From the NCBI GenBank assembly GCA_902628365.1, contig CACOMW010000001.1, positions 62,001-126,000 on the forward strand: 64,000 bases of DNA, read 5' to 3'. The translations under genes were made by a program, and so were the position numbers. Shown piece by piece: positions 1 through 10,378 of this stretch. Positions within the stretch are counted from its first letter, which is position 1. Each line of letters begins with the position of its first letter. The notes under the pieces were generated by a model. It worked only from the letters and a program-made list of their open reading frames with translations. It was not told where the DNA came from and ran no database searches. The stretch comes from an uncultured Marinoscillum sp. (GTDB lineage: Bacteria; Bacteroidota; Bacteroidia; Cytophagales; MED-G16).

Positions 1-957
1 GGGATTGATACTGTTAACATTACTTTTAATGATGCAGGTACATTTCCTGTTACTGCTACTGGTTATAAAAATGGTTTAAATTATTCTTCAAATACTTTGG
101 ATATTATAATAGGTGTTACTCTCGATGTTTCAAGTGAGTATGGAACAAATTTTTCTGATATGCTAGGAAATGAGTTTACACTTGATGGGTTTACTATAAG
201 TTCATACAGTGGTTTTTCTGGAGATATTCTTCACACTCAGCCACACCCTTATCAAAATGCTGGTTCGGGTCAATATTTAGAGTTATTTGCTACATTAAAT
301 ACTCCAATTATTGTATCAAATTATACTCCTTCTATAAAATTTAGAGAAGTAGCTATTGTTGAAATTGGTGAAGCGGGAACTTCTTACGGTGATGCAGAAT
401 TTTGGGATTATGTTATTGTAGAAGCTTCAAAATATAATCAAAATAGTTGGAAGCCTTTGGTTGATGGATATGACTCCAACGCACATTCAGATTGGTTGTC
501 TGCATATGCTTCGGATATTTCAGCAACATCATCGATGTTAAAAGATAGAGAGATTGAATTTACTCCTACATTTTCTGTTGGTGATACCGTTAAACTTAGA
601 TTTAGGCTATATTCTGATCCATATACTGTAGGTTGGGGATGGGCAATAGATGATTTATATGTCCAAATGGATAAGCCAGTCGTTTCTGGAGTAGAAGATG
701 TTTCTATCAATAAAATTAATGTTTATCCAAATCCTTCTACTGGGGTATTTAATATTCAATTTAATGGTGAATTAAAAGGTGATGTAGGAATTAACGTATT
801 TGATATATTTGGAAGAACTAAATATCAAACTATATTCAATAATAATTCTGGATATAACGCTCATAAGATTGATTTTTCTAATAACCCACAAGGTATATAT
901 ATATTAGAATTGAATCAAAATGACAGAAAATTACATAAGAAATTAATTATAAAATAG
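1..957 (+). CDS. Secreted protein with type IX secretion system type A sorting domain (5' truncated by window edge)
   Basis: Frame is open from base 1 (GIDTVNITFNDAGTFPVTATGYKNG..., PKD-like), so the listed start at 97 is internal. C-terminus NVYPNPSTGVFNIQFNG...GIYILELNQNDRKLHKKLIIK is a typical T9SS CTD. Confidence 0.85.
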   Translation, partial: GIDTVNITFNDAGTFPVTATGYKNGLNYSSNTLDIIIGVTLDVSSEYGTNFSDMLGNEFTLDGFTISSYSGFSGDILHTQPHPYQNAGSGQYLELFATLNTPIIVSNYTPSIKFREVAIVEIGEAGTSYGDAEFWDYVIVEASKYNQNSWKPLVDGYDSNAHSDWLSAYASDISATSSMLKDREIEFTPTFSVGDTVKLRFRLYSDPYTVGWGWAIDDLYVQMDKPVVSGVEDVSINKINVYPNPSTGVFNIQFNGELKGDVGINVFDIFGRTKYQTIFNNNSGYNAHKIDFSNNPQGIYILELNQNDRKLHKKLIIK

Positions 958-965
958 TTAAAGTA

Positions 966-1766
966 TTATTCCTTAATTTTTATTTTCTTCTTGCTTACAT
1001 TTCTAAAAATTATGTTAATATACTCTACACCTAGTGTGAAAAATAAAGCAAAATATATATATCCCTTTGGTATGCTGTAATGAGCTGCTTCTACAATTAA
1101 ATTAAATCCTATAAGTATTAAAAATGATAGTGCTAGAATTTCTAGTGAAGGGTATCTTTCAATAATATTACTAATTTTCGATGCATAAACCATCATTACA
1201 ATTATTGATATTACTACTGCTATAATCATAAGCAAAACTTGTTCAGTAAGTCCTATTGCTGTAAGAATAGAATCTACAGAAAAAATAAAATCTATAGCAA
1301 CGATTTGCCAAACAACAGTATATAATGATGTTACTGATAATGATTTTGAGGGATTGGTATCAAAATTACTATCAATTTTATGGGTAATTTCCATTGAACT
1401 TTTTAGAATGAGAAATATTCCTCCAGCAGCAAGAATAATATCTTTCCAACTTACACTTAAATTTATTCCTGTATCAAATACGTTTTTTGTTTCAAATATA
1501 GGTTCAGTTAATCCAATAAACCATGTAAGCCCAAGTAACATAATTATTCTTAAAATCATTGCTAAAAACAAACCGATAGTTCTAATCCTTTGTCTAAACT
1601 CCTTGTCAACTTTATTTGAAACTATAGAAATAAAAATAATATTATCAACTCCTAATACAATTTCAAGAAAGGTAAGTGTAATAAGTGCAATATAGGTTTC
1701 TAATTCAAAAAATATTTCCACAATTAAATGTCTATTAAAGGATATAAAAATATTAAATTTGATCAA
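966..1766 (-). CDS. TerC family integral membrane protein
   Basis: ETYIALITLTFLEIVLGVDNIIFISI motif typical of TerC/YkoY. True start may be the GTG at about 1721 (VEIFFELE...). Confidence 0.88.
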   Translation of the reverse strand: MIKFNIFISFNRHLIVEIFFELETYIALITLTFLEIVLGVDNIIFISIVSNKVDKEFRQRIRTIGLFLAMILRIIMLLGLTWFIGLTEPIFETKNVFDTGINLSVSWKDIILAAGGIFLILKSSMEITHKIDSNFDTNPSKSLSVTSLYTVVWQIVAIDFIFSVDSILTAIGLTEQVLLMIIAVVISIIVMMVYASKISNIIERYPSLEILALSFLILIGFNLIVEAAHYSIPKGYIYFALFFTLGVEYINIIFRNVSKKKIKIKE

Positions 1767-1805
1767 ATTTTATAGATTTAATATTAAATATTTTATTTAA
1801 AATCA

Positions 1806-2495
1806 ATGAAAAAAATAATTAGTGTATCTAAAATATCCAGGCATTTTCAAGTAGGAAAGCAAGTCGTTAAAGCCTTAAAATCTATTTCAATTTCTATAAA
1901 TCAAAATGAGTATGTTTCATTTATGGGTCCATCGGGTTCAGGAAAATCAACTCTAATGAATATTGTAGGATGTTTAGATACTCCAACTGGTGGTGAATAT
2001 GTTTTAAATGGTAAAAATGTTAGTTCAATGTCTGAAAGTGAATTAGCAGACGTTAGGAATAAAGAAATTGGTTTTGTTTTTCAAACTTTTAATTTATTAC
2101 CAAGAGCTTCTGCGCTTGATAATGTCGCGTTACCTTTAGTATATGCAGGGTACAAAAAAGAAATTAGAGATAGTATGGCAATGAAAGCACTTAAAAGTGT
2201 TGATTTAACTAATAGAGCTACGCATAAACCAAATGAACTATCTGGAGGACAAAGACAAAGGGTTGCTATAGCTAGAGCTCTTGTGAATAAACCAAGTATT
2301 ATTTTAGCTGATGAACCAACAGGTAATTTAGATAGCAAAACGTCTGAGGGTATTATGGATTTGTTTTCTAAACTTCATGATACTGGAAATACTATAATTA
2401 TGGTTACTCACGAAAATGATATTGCTGCATATTCGAAAAGAATTGTTAGACTAATGGATGGGAATATTGAATCAGATAAAAAAAATCTAAAATAG
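1806..2495 (+). CDS. ABC transporter ATP-binding protein (MacB/LolD type)
   Basis: Walker [10 protein letters not shown], signature [15 protein letters not shown], Walker [12 protein letters not shown]. Confidence 0.93.
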   Translation: MKKIISVSKISRHFQVGKQVVKALKSISISINQNEYVSFMGPSGSGKSTLMNIVGCLDTPTGGEYVLNGKNVSSMSESELADVRNKEIGFVFQTFNLLPRASALDNVALPLVYAGYKKEIRDSMAMKALKSVDLTNRATHKPNELSGGQRQRVAIARALVNKPSIILADEPTGNLDSKTSEGIMDLFSKLHDTGNTIIMVTHENDIAAYSKRIVRLMDGNIESDKKNLK

Positions 2496-2500
2496 CTTTA

Positions 2501-3553
2501 ATGAAGATAGATGTTATCCATAAGAAAAAATCAGATATTGATAAAGTCGACTTTTCAGATATAAAATTTGGAGCATTTCATTCTGATCACATGTTTGAAG
2601 CGCAGTTTTTTGAAGGTTCATGGAAAAACTTTAAAATTTTACCATTTGATAATATAACTATTTCGCCTGCTTGTACCACTTTACACTATGGTCAAACAAT
2701 TTTTGAAGGACTGAAGGCATATAAAAACAAAGATGATGAAATTTTGATTTTTAGAATGGATAAAAATGCTAAAAGATTCAATATTAGTGCTGAAAGAATG
2801 TGCATGCCTAATTTTCCAGAACAATACTTTACTAAAGCAATATCCGAATTATTAATTTTAGATAAAAAATGGATTCCTAACAAAAAAAATACTTCATTAT
2901 ATATCCGACCTTTGATGATTGCTTTAGATCCATTTATTGGTATTAAACCTGCTGAAAATTTTAAGTTTTACATATTTACTTGCCCAGCTGGAAATTATTA
3001 TTCTGAACCAGTAAGAGTAAAAATAGAAACAGAATTTACAAGGGCAATAAAAGGAGGTGTTGGATATTCAAAAACAGCTGCAAATTATGCTGCTTCTTTA
3101 TATCCATCGGTTTTGGCTCAAGAACAAAATTATGATCAACTTATTTGGACTGATGGAAAAACTCATAATTATATAGAAGAGTCTGGTACTATGAATCTTT
3201 TTTTTGTTATAGAAAATACTTTACTTACTGCTCCTTTGGGAGATACTGTGTTGGATGGAGTTACAAGAGATAGCATTTTAGCATTAGCTGAAGATTTGAA
3301 TATTAAAACTGAAGTTAGAAATATTTCAGTCGATGAAGTGATAAATTCTATTAATAATAATACATTACAAGAAGCTTTTGGTGCTGGAACTGCTGCTACA
3401 ATTGCTCCAATTAAAACTATTGGATATGAAAATAAAGATTACGATTTGCCTAAAATTGATTCATCTTCACTATCAAGCAAATTTTTAGATTTACTTGATG
3501 GGATAAAGTACGGATCAATTAATGATAATCATAATTGGATAACTAAATTATAG
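2501..3553 (+). CDS. ilvE: Branched-chain amino acid aminotransferase
   Basis: Class IV aminotransferase; LHYGQTIFEGLKAY, GGVGYSKTAANYAASL, EESGTMNLFFV. Confidence 0.92.
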   Translation: MKIDVIHKKKSDIDKVDFSDIKFGAFHSDHMFEAQFFEGSWKNFKILPFDNITISPACTTLHYGQTIFEGLKAYKNKDDEILIFRMDKNAKRFNISAERMCMPNFPEQYFTKAISELLILDKKWIPNKKNTSLYIRPLMIALDPFIGIKPAENFKFYIFTCPAGNYYSEPVRVKIETEFTRAIKGGVGYSKTAANYAASLYPSVLAQEQNYDQLIWTDGKTHNYIEESGTMNLFFVIENTLLTAPLGDTVLDGVTRDSILALAEDLNIKTEVRNISVDEVINSINNNTLQEAFGAGTAATIAPIKTIGYENKDYDLPKIDSSSLSSKFLDLLDGIKYGSINDNHNWITKL

Positions 3554-3555
3554 AT

Positions 3556-4639
3556 ATGAATTCAGATCAAATAAAAGATTTAAAAGCAAGAGTTGATGCT
3601 TTAAGGAGGTATCTTTGACTATGATAATAGATTAAAAATTATCAAAGAATACGAATCAAACACTACTAATCCAAATTTTTGGGATGACAAAAAAAATGCT
3701 GAAGTTGTTCTAAAAAAAATTAATCAAAATAAAATTTGGACTGACTCTTATTTAGAAATTCAAAATATGTATGATGATTTAGTTATATTAAATGACTTTT
3801 ATGTAAGTGGAGAAGCGGATAAACAGGAAATAGAAAAAGAATCTAATAAATTATTAAAAAAACTAGAACGCATAGAATTTCAAAAAATGCTTTCATCAGA
3901 TGAAGATCAGCTAAACGCAATCATTGAAATAAATCCAGGAGCTGGTGGAACAGAAAGTCAAGATTGGGCTGAAATTTTAATGAGGATGTATGTTATGTGG
4001 GCTGAATCTCATAAGTTTAATGTAAAAAAAATTAATATTCAACAAGGAGAAACTGCAGGTTTAAAATCTGCGATATTAGGTATAGAAGGTTCTTTTGCGT
4101 ATGGATATTTAAAATCTGAAATTGGAGTACATAGGCTTGTTAGAATATCTCCATTTGATTCAGGAGCAAGAAGGCATACTTCTTTTGCCTCAGTTTTTGT
4201 CTATCCTGAGGTAGATGAAACCATTGAAATTGTTGTTAATCCATCTGATATTGAATGGCAAACTTTTAGATCAAGTGGATCGGGCGGTCAAAGCGTAAAT
4301 AAAATTGAGTCTGCAGTCAGATTAAAGCATGAACCTTCTGGTATCATTATTGAATGTCAACAAGAGAGGAGTCAATTACGAAATAAAGATAAAGCTTTGA
4401 ATATGCTAAAATCTAAACTTTATCAATTAGAAATAGACAAAAAAAGAAAATCAAGAGAATCAATTGAAAATACGAAGCTACAAATTGATTTTGGATCTCA
4501 AATTAGAAATTATATTTTACATCCATATAAACTCGTCAAAGATATAAGAACAAATATTGAAAGAAGTGATGTTTCAAATGTTCTAGATGGAGATATTGAT
4601 GATTTTATTAAAGCATATCTTTTGCAAAAAGAAAATTAA
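3556..4639 (+). CDS. prfB: Peptide chain release factor 2, expressed via programmed +1 frameshift
   Basis: ATG at 3556 opens [20 protein letters not shown] then in-frame TGA at 3616-3618 in the context AGGAGGTATCTTTGAC. Shifting +1 (GAC at 3617) gives [14 protein letters not shown]..., in frame with the listed ORF at 3767; GGQ motif GSGGQSVNK. Confidence 0.96.
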
Positions 4640-4679
4640 TCCATAAAATTACATTTCTTTTATTAATAATAAATTTTCT

Positions 4680-5918
4680 ATGCTTCAATATAAAAATTCA
4701 AAGAATTTTACTGCAAATACGCAGATGAAAATATCTCCTTTTTTTGAAAGAACAAGCAAATTAAATATGTCTCAAGAGTGGAAAAGATGGGGTGGATATC
4801 TGTCTGCAACCAAATATGATCTTAATCATGATAATGAATATTTTGCAATTAGAACTAAAGCCGGACTACTAGATATTTCTCCTCTTTATAAGTATAGAAT
4901 AAGTGGAAAAGATTCGAGTTTATTTTTAAATAGATTGGTAACTAGGGATATTAAGATTTGTAAAATAGGACAAGTAATGTATTCAACATGGTGTGATGAA
5001 AATGGTAAAGTAATTGATGATGGTACTATTCAAAGATTAGCTGAAAATGATTTTAGACTTACAAGTGCCGAACCAAACCTGTCATGGTTGGAATTAAATT
5101 CTTATGGGATGGATATTAAGATATATGATGAATCAAACAAAATTGCTGCTTTAGCCCTTCAAGGCCCAAACTCTAGAGATATTATTAATTCTATTTCTTC
5201 AAAATCTATCAACAGTTTGAAGTTTTTTGAAATCATTGATACAAAATTAAAAGATATTAATGTTTCTATTTCTCGTACGGGTTATACTGGTGACTTGGGA
5301 TATGAAATTTGGATTAATCCAGATGATTCTTTAAAAGTTTGGGATATTTTGATTGAGTTTGGTAAAAACTATGGAATAACCCCAGTAGGATTAGATGCTC
5401 TTGATATATCTAGAATTGAAGCCTCTCTTATTTTATTAGATGTAGATTATATTTCTTCTAGAAATGCATTAATTGAAGATAGAAAATCATCTCCATTTGA
5501 ATTAGGTTTGGGTTGGACAGTAAAATTAAATGATGAAAGTTTTATTGGATCTCAAGCTCTTAGAATAGAAAAAAAAAATCCATCAGAATGGAGATTTGTT
5601 GGTATTGAAATCTTGTGGGAGGATCTTGAAAAATTATATAAAAATGTTGGACTTGCTCCTGAGCTTCCTCACGGTGCTTGGAGGGATAGTGTCCCTCTAT
5701 ATAACAAAAAAAATCAAGTAGGTTATGCATCTAGTGGCTGTTGGTCTCCTATATTAAAAAAATATATTGCACTTGCTCATGTTAATTCTAAATATTCTAG
5801 TTTAGATACTATTCTTGATTTTGAAGTTAAGGTTGAACATTTTAGATATTTAACTCCAGCTAAAATTGTGAAAACACCTTTTTATAACCCTAAAAGAAAA
5901 ATATCATGTCCAGAATAG
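4680..5918 (+). CDS. GcvT-family folate-dependent aminomethyltransferase/demethylase-like protein
   Basis: GcvT hallmarks: DENGKVIDDGTI, RTGYTGDLGYEIWI, C-terminal LTPAKIVKTPFYNPKRK. Confidence 0.85.
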   Translation: MLQYKNSKNFTANTQMKISPFFERTSKLNMSQEWKRWGGYLSATKYDLNHDNEYFAIRTKAGLLDISPLYKYRISGKDSSLFLNRLVTRDIKICKIGQVMYSTWCDENGKVIDDGTIQRLAENDFRLTSAEPNLSWLELNSYGMDIKIYDESNKIAALALQGPNSRDIINSISSKSINSLKFFEIIDTKLKDINVSISRTGYTGDLGYEIWINPDDSLKVWDILIEFGKNYGITPVGLDALDISRIEASLILLDVDYISSRNALIEDRKSSPFELGLGWTVKLNDESFIGSQALRIEKKNPSEWRFVGIEILWEDLEKLYKNVGLAPELPHGAWRDSVPLYNKKNQVGYASSGCWSPILKKYIALAHVNSKYSSLDTILDFEVKVEHFRYLTPAKIVKTPFYNPKRKISCPE

Positions 5919-7486
5919 ATAAATATGATGTTATAATTATAGGTGGAGGTCATAATGGATTGACGGCAGCAGCATATTTATCAAAAGCTGGTAAAAAAGT
6001 TTTAGTATTAGAAAGAAGACATGTATTAGGTGGTGCAGCTGTTACTGAAGAAGTTTTTCCTGGTTTTAAATTTTCTGTTTGCTCATATGTAGTAAGCTTA
6101 TTAAAAGCCAATGTAATAAGGGAATTAATGTTGCCTCGTTTTGGTCTTGAAATTTTACCTCTTGAAAGTACTTTTACTCCACTTGATAATGATTATTTAT
6201 TTAGAACATCAGATTATGATCAAACTTATAAGGAAATTTATAGACATTCTCCAAAAGATGCGGAAAATTATATGAGATTTGGTCCATTGATGGGACAGGT
6301 TGGTATGGCGGTTAGGCCAATTTTAGAGACTATTGCTCCAAATGCTATAAGACCAAGTTTTAATGATTTAATGTCTTTAAAAAGTATATTTAATCATGTT
6401 CAAGGACTTAATAATGAGACTTTTGAATATTTATGTAAACTGATGACCATGAGTTCTGCAGACTTTCTTGATGAATGGTTTGAGTTTGAACCTTTAAAAG
6501 CTACCATGTCAGCTAGTGGAATTATTGGTACATTTATGGGTCCTCGATCGCCTGGTTCAGCATATGTTATGTTACATCATTATATGGGTGATATTGATGG
6601 TTCGTTTCGTGCTTGGGGATTTCAAAGAGGAGGAACTGGAGAGTTAAGTATGACAATAGCTCGTTCTGCAATGTATTTTGGTACAAAAATTTTAACCGAA
6701 GCAGCTGTTGATAAAGTAATAGTAAAAAATGGAAGTGCTATTGGAGTCGCTTTAGAAAATGGTGATGAATACAAATCAGATATAGTAATATCAGGATTAG
6801 ATCCTAAGCTTACATTTTTAAAAATGTTGGATGAAAGTGATTTGCCAGAAGATTTTGTTAACGATATAAAAAAGTTTAGAATTAGAGGTTCATCTGGTAA
6901 AGTGAATCTAGCTTTAGATGGACTTCCAAATTTTACTTCTTTACCAGGCAATGGTCCTCATTTAAGAGGAGCTATCTCAATTAGTCCAAGTTATGATCAT
7001 CTTGAAAAAGCATATGATGATGCTAAATATGGGAACTTTTCTAAAGAACCATACATGGATATTATTTTACCTTCAGTCATTGATCCTGAAATGGCGCCTC
7101 CTGGTAAACATGTTATGTCTTGTTTTGTTCAATACGCTCCATATAATATTAATGGAGGATGGGATGATACTAAAAGAGAAGCTTTTGGTGATGCCGTTAT
7201 CAATACCCTTGCCAGATTTGCTCCAAACATCAAAGATTTAATTTTGCATCGTCAAGTTTTAACGCCTAAAGATTTAGAAAAGACTTTTGGATTAACTGAA
7301 GGAAATATCTTCCATGGTGAGCTTACACTACAACAACTTTTTTCGTTTAGACCTGCTGTTAAGTGGGCGGATTACACTACCCCTATAAAGAATTATTTTC
7401 AGTGTGGTTCTGGAACTCATCCAGGAGGAGGAGTAACAGGATCGCCTGGAGAAATGGCAGCTAAAAAAATTCTTAAAATATGGTAA
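5906..7486 (+). CDS. FAD-dependent oxidoreductase, PYROXD2/phytoene desaturase-like
   Basis: N-terminal dinucleotide-binding motif DVIIIGGGHNGLTAAAYLSKAGKKVLVLERR; C-terminal GSGTHPGGGVTGSPGEMAAKKIL. Confidence 0.88.
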   Translation: MSRIDKYDVIIIGGGHNGLTAAAYLSKAGKKVLVLERRHVLGGAAVTEEVFPGFKFSVCSYVVSLLKANVIRELMLPRFGLEILPLESTFTPLDNDYLFRTSDYDQTYKEIYRHSPKDAENYMRFGPLMGQVGMAVRPILETIAPNAIRPSFNDLMSLKSIFNHVQGLNNETFEYLCKLMTMSSADFLDEWFEFEPLKATMSASGIIGTFMGPRSPGSAYVMLHHYMGDIDGSFRAWGFQRGGTGELSMTIARSAMYFGTKILTEAAVDKVIVKNGSAIGVALENGDEYKSDIVISGLDPKLTFLKMLDESDLPEDFVNDIKKFRIRGSSGKVNLALDGLPNFTSLPGNGPHLRGAISISPSYDHLEKAYDDAKYGNFSKEPYMDIILPSVIDPEMAPPGKHVMSCFVQYAPYNINGGWDDTKREAFGDAVINTLARFAPNIKDLILHRQVLTPKDLEKTFGLTEGNIFHGELTLQQLFSFRPAVKWADYTTPIKNYFQCGSGTHPGGGVTGSPGEMAAKKILKIW

Positions 7487-9051
7487 ATAATAAATATGAT
7501 TATATTGTTATTGGAGGAGGATTAAACTCATTAATTGCCGCTGCTCTTTTGGCTAAAAAGAATAATTCTGTAATATTATTCGAATCTAATAATACATTAG
7601 GAGGTATGGCATCTACTTATGAATTTTCATCTGGTTTTCGATGCAATTTAGTTTATGATTATATAAAATGGTTAGATGAAAGGGTTTTGAAGGAATTAAA
7701 TATTAAAAATAATGAACTTGAAATCATAAATAATGATATATATAGGATTTCTTTAGATTTAGAAGGTAAACATATTTTTTTTCATAGAGATAATAAAAAA
7801 ACAATTGAATCTATTTCCAAAATTTCAAAATCTGATGCAGACAAATGGAATGATTTTACTTCATTTATATCAAAAGTTTCTTCTTTTTTGAAACCTCTTT
7901 ATAAAATAACTCCTCCTAATATTCAAAAAATAGGCTTAACTGATGCTATTTCTATGAAAAATTTACTTAATCCAATTTTAAGCCACGGAACTAGAGGTAT
8001 AGCTGATATTTTGAGAACATTACCAATGATGATGCCAGAGTTATTAGATGAGTGGTTTGAATCTAAATTATTAAGAGGAACTCTTGCTGCTGGTGGAATT
8101 CATCATTTAAATCAGGGCCCGTATTCTGCCGCTACAGTTCTAAATTTTTTACATCAAAACATATATTCAGGTACAAATATTTTAGATGCAAAATTTATTA
8201 AAGGAGGGACTAATTTACTTCCAAGTATTTTAATAAAAAAAGCAAAGGATTATGGTGTAGTTATTAAAAATAATTCTGAGGTTATAAAAATAAATTGTAA
8301 TAATGGAAAATGTGATGGAGTTAGTTTAGCAGACGGTCAATTATTCTTTTCTAAAAATATTATTTCAGGATTGGACCAAGAAAATACCTGCATTAAATTG
8401 TTAGGAAATGAAAATTTATATCCTTATGTAAGAACACAGCTAAATAATATTAAATACAGAGGGAGTACTGCAAGATTACATTTTGCTTTGAAAAATTTAC
8501 CAAAAATTAAAGGTGTTAATGATGATCAGCTGCAAACTGTATTTTCAATTTCTCCTTCAGTAAATTATTTAGAGAAAGCATATGATGAAGTTAAATACGG
8601 AAGCTTTTCATCTTTACCATATATTGAATTTTGTATTTCCAGTTTAACTAACCCATCTTTTGCAAAAAACAATAATCATATTGTTTCCGCTTCAATTCAA
8701 TATATTCCTTATACTTTAAAAGATAATGAATGGTCTGATAAATTAAAGAAAGATATAATTAAGAATGTCACCGGAATATTAGATAAATATATTATAAACT
8801 TTTCTAATAATATCATTGACTCTTCTCTTTCCATACCCCTTGATTTTGAGTCGACTTTAAATAATACTGAGGGTAGTTTTAATCATGGTGAAATGACTCT
8901 TGATCAATTTTTATTTATGAGACCAACAATTGCTTCATCACAATATAAAACTCATATTAAAAATCTATTTATTTGTAGCCCATCTACTCACCCAGGAGGT
9001 GGTCTTCATGGAGCAAATGCTATTAACATGATCAATGAAATAACCAAATAA
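7480..9051 (+). CDS. FAD-dependent oxidoreductase paralogue (PYROXD2/phytoene desaturase-like)
   Basis: DYIVIGGGLNSLIAAALLAKK..., C-terminal STHPGGGLHGANAINMI; collinear similarity with the upstream ORF and 7-nt overlap. Confidence 0.82.
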   Translation: MVNNKYDYIVIGGGLNSLIAAALLAKKNNSVILFESNNTLGGMASTYEFSSGFRCNLVYDYIKWLDERVLKELNIKNNELEIINNDIYRISLDLEGKHIFFHRDNKKTIESISKISKSDADKWNDFTSFISKVSSFLKPLYKITPPNIQKIGLTDAISMKNLLNPILSHGTRGIADILRTLPMMMPELLDEWFESKLLRGTLAAGGIHHLNQGPYSAATVLNFLHQNIYSGTNILDAKFIKGGTNLLPSILIKKAKDYGVVIKNNSEVIKINCNNGKCDGVSLADGQLFFSKNIISGLDQENTCIKLLGNENLYPYVRTQLNNIKYRGSTARLHFALKNLPKIKGVNDDQLQTVFSISPSVNYLEKAYDEVKYGSFSSLPYIEFCISSLTNPSFAKNNNHIVSASIQYIPYTLKDNEWSDKLKKDIIKNVTGILDKYIINFSNNIIDSSLSIPLDFESTLNNTEGSFNHGEMTLDQFLFMRPTIASSQYKTHIKNLFICSPSTHPGGGLHGANAINMINEITK

Positions 9052-9057
9052 GATATT

Positions 9058-10299
9058 TTATTTAGTTATTTTTAATTCTAGATGTTTTAAATACCATTTT
9101 TTTAATTTATCTAAGCCTATCTCCATTTTTGACAATGGTCCGGGTTCATATTTAGAAGATAAAACTCCTTTTTGATTATTTTCAATTATTCTTTTATCTG
9201 CTTTTGTTGTTTCATCCCACATCCAAGTTATTTCATTTATATCATAGTCAATTCCTTCGACAGCTCTCTCATTAACTAACCACATTAATTCAACTTCTGT
9301 TTCAGTTGGACTTTTAGGAATAAATGTAAATAAAGTTGCAAAATCATTAGTCATAATAATACTATTAAATGGAGATGGTCCTATCGTTGTATATCCACCA
9401 TCAAATTCATTAAAGTCACCCATCAAAATAGAAGCAGGTTTTCCTGATTTTGTTTCAGATAGTTTTCCATTACTAAAAGGTGTTCTTTCTGCACTCCTAA
9501 AAAATTTAGAAAATTTTTTTTCTGAAAACTCACCGGTCAAGTAACCCATTTTTTTTACTTTTTTATTCCAAGTTTCCAATTTTTTATTGAATTCTTTTGA
9601 TTCTGGACCAGTATTGCTTCCAGCACCATATGCTTGAATATAATCTTTACTATGAACATGACAATATTCCGGGTGTGACGGTTGGCAATGATAACATTCA
9701 TGAAAATTGTCTAATGTGAGTTTCCAGTTTCCTTTTGTAGGATATATTTTTCTTGCTGCTATTTTGGCTTTACCTAATCCATGTAGTTTAATAAAATCTT
9801 CAATTGGATTAATGAAATTTTGAAAATCAGATGCATTTTCTGATAGATTTATAAAAATCAATCCTTCAAAAACTATACAATTACATTTTTTTAAACTCCA
9901 ATTTTTAGGTTTGAAATTATCATCCATCATTCTTGCTTTCAAAAGCTTTCCGGACAAATCATAATTCCATGCATGATAAGGACAAACAAATTTTCTTACT
10001 CTTCCTTCTTCTTCTAAACAAATGTGTGAGCCCCTATGTCTACATACATTATAGAATGCATTAATTTTATCTTCATTTTCCCTAATTATTATAATTGATT
10101 CTTCACCAATTGAAAACAAAAAGTAATCTCCTTTATTTTTGATTCTCGATATGTGTCCAACAAAAACCCACTGATTAAAAAAAAATGTTTTAAGATCCAT
10201 TTCAAAGATACTTTTATTGGTATAAAAAGATTGATCCAGACTAAAATTATCTTTTTGTGATTTAATTAAATCTAATAAGTAAGAATTATTTTTTTTCAT
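9058..10299 (-). CDS. Rieske [2Fe-2S] ring-hydroxylating/quaternary-amine oxygenase alpha-subunit-like protein
   Basis: Rieske ligands CRHRGSH...CPYHAWNYDLSGKL and mononuclear-iron motif DNFHECYHCQPSHPEY. Confidence 0.9.
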   Translation of the reverse strand: MKKNNSYLLDLIKSQKDNFSLDQSFYTNKSIFEMDLKTFFFNQWVFVGHISRIKNKGDYFLFSIGEESIIIIRENEDKINAFYNVCRHRGSHICLEEEGRVRKFVCPYHAWNYDLSGKLLKARMMDDNFKPKNWSLKKCNCIVFEGLIFINLSENASDFQNFINPIEDFIKLHGLGKAKIAARKIYPTKGNWKLTLDNFHECYHCQPSHPEYCHVHSKDYIQAYGAGSNTGPESKEFNKKLETWNKKVKKMGYLTGEFSEKKFSKFFRSAERTPFSNGKLSETKSGKPASILMGDFNEFDGGYTTIGPSPFNSIIMTNDFATLFTFIPKSPTETEVELMWLVNERAVEGIDYDINEITWMWDETTKADKRIIENNQKGVLSSKYEPGPLSKMEIGLDKLKKWYLKHLELKITK

Positions 10300-10378
10300 A
10301 CTATTATTTTAATAGCTATTATAGTTTTATTTAATTAAGTTTTCCAGTTTTTTTTAATAAATATTATTAATTTGATTC

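Noticed and set aside
1354-1695. 113-aa + strand ORF opposite terC
   Set aside because: Antisense to a well-supported conserved gene, with no independent motif.
3767-4639. prfB as a 290-aa ORF starting at 3767
   Set aside because: Artefact of the programmed +1 frameshift; the true gene begins at 3556.
6993-7241. 82-aa + strand ORF in alternative frame
   Set aside because: Fully nested in the FAD oxidoreductase gene, out of frame, no motif.
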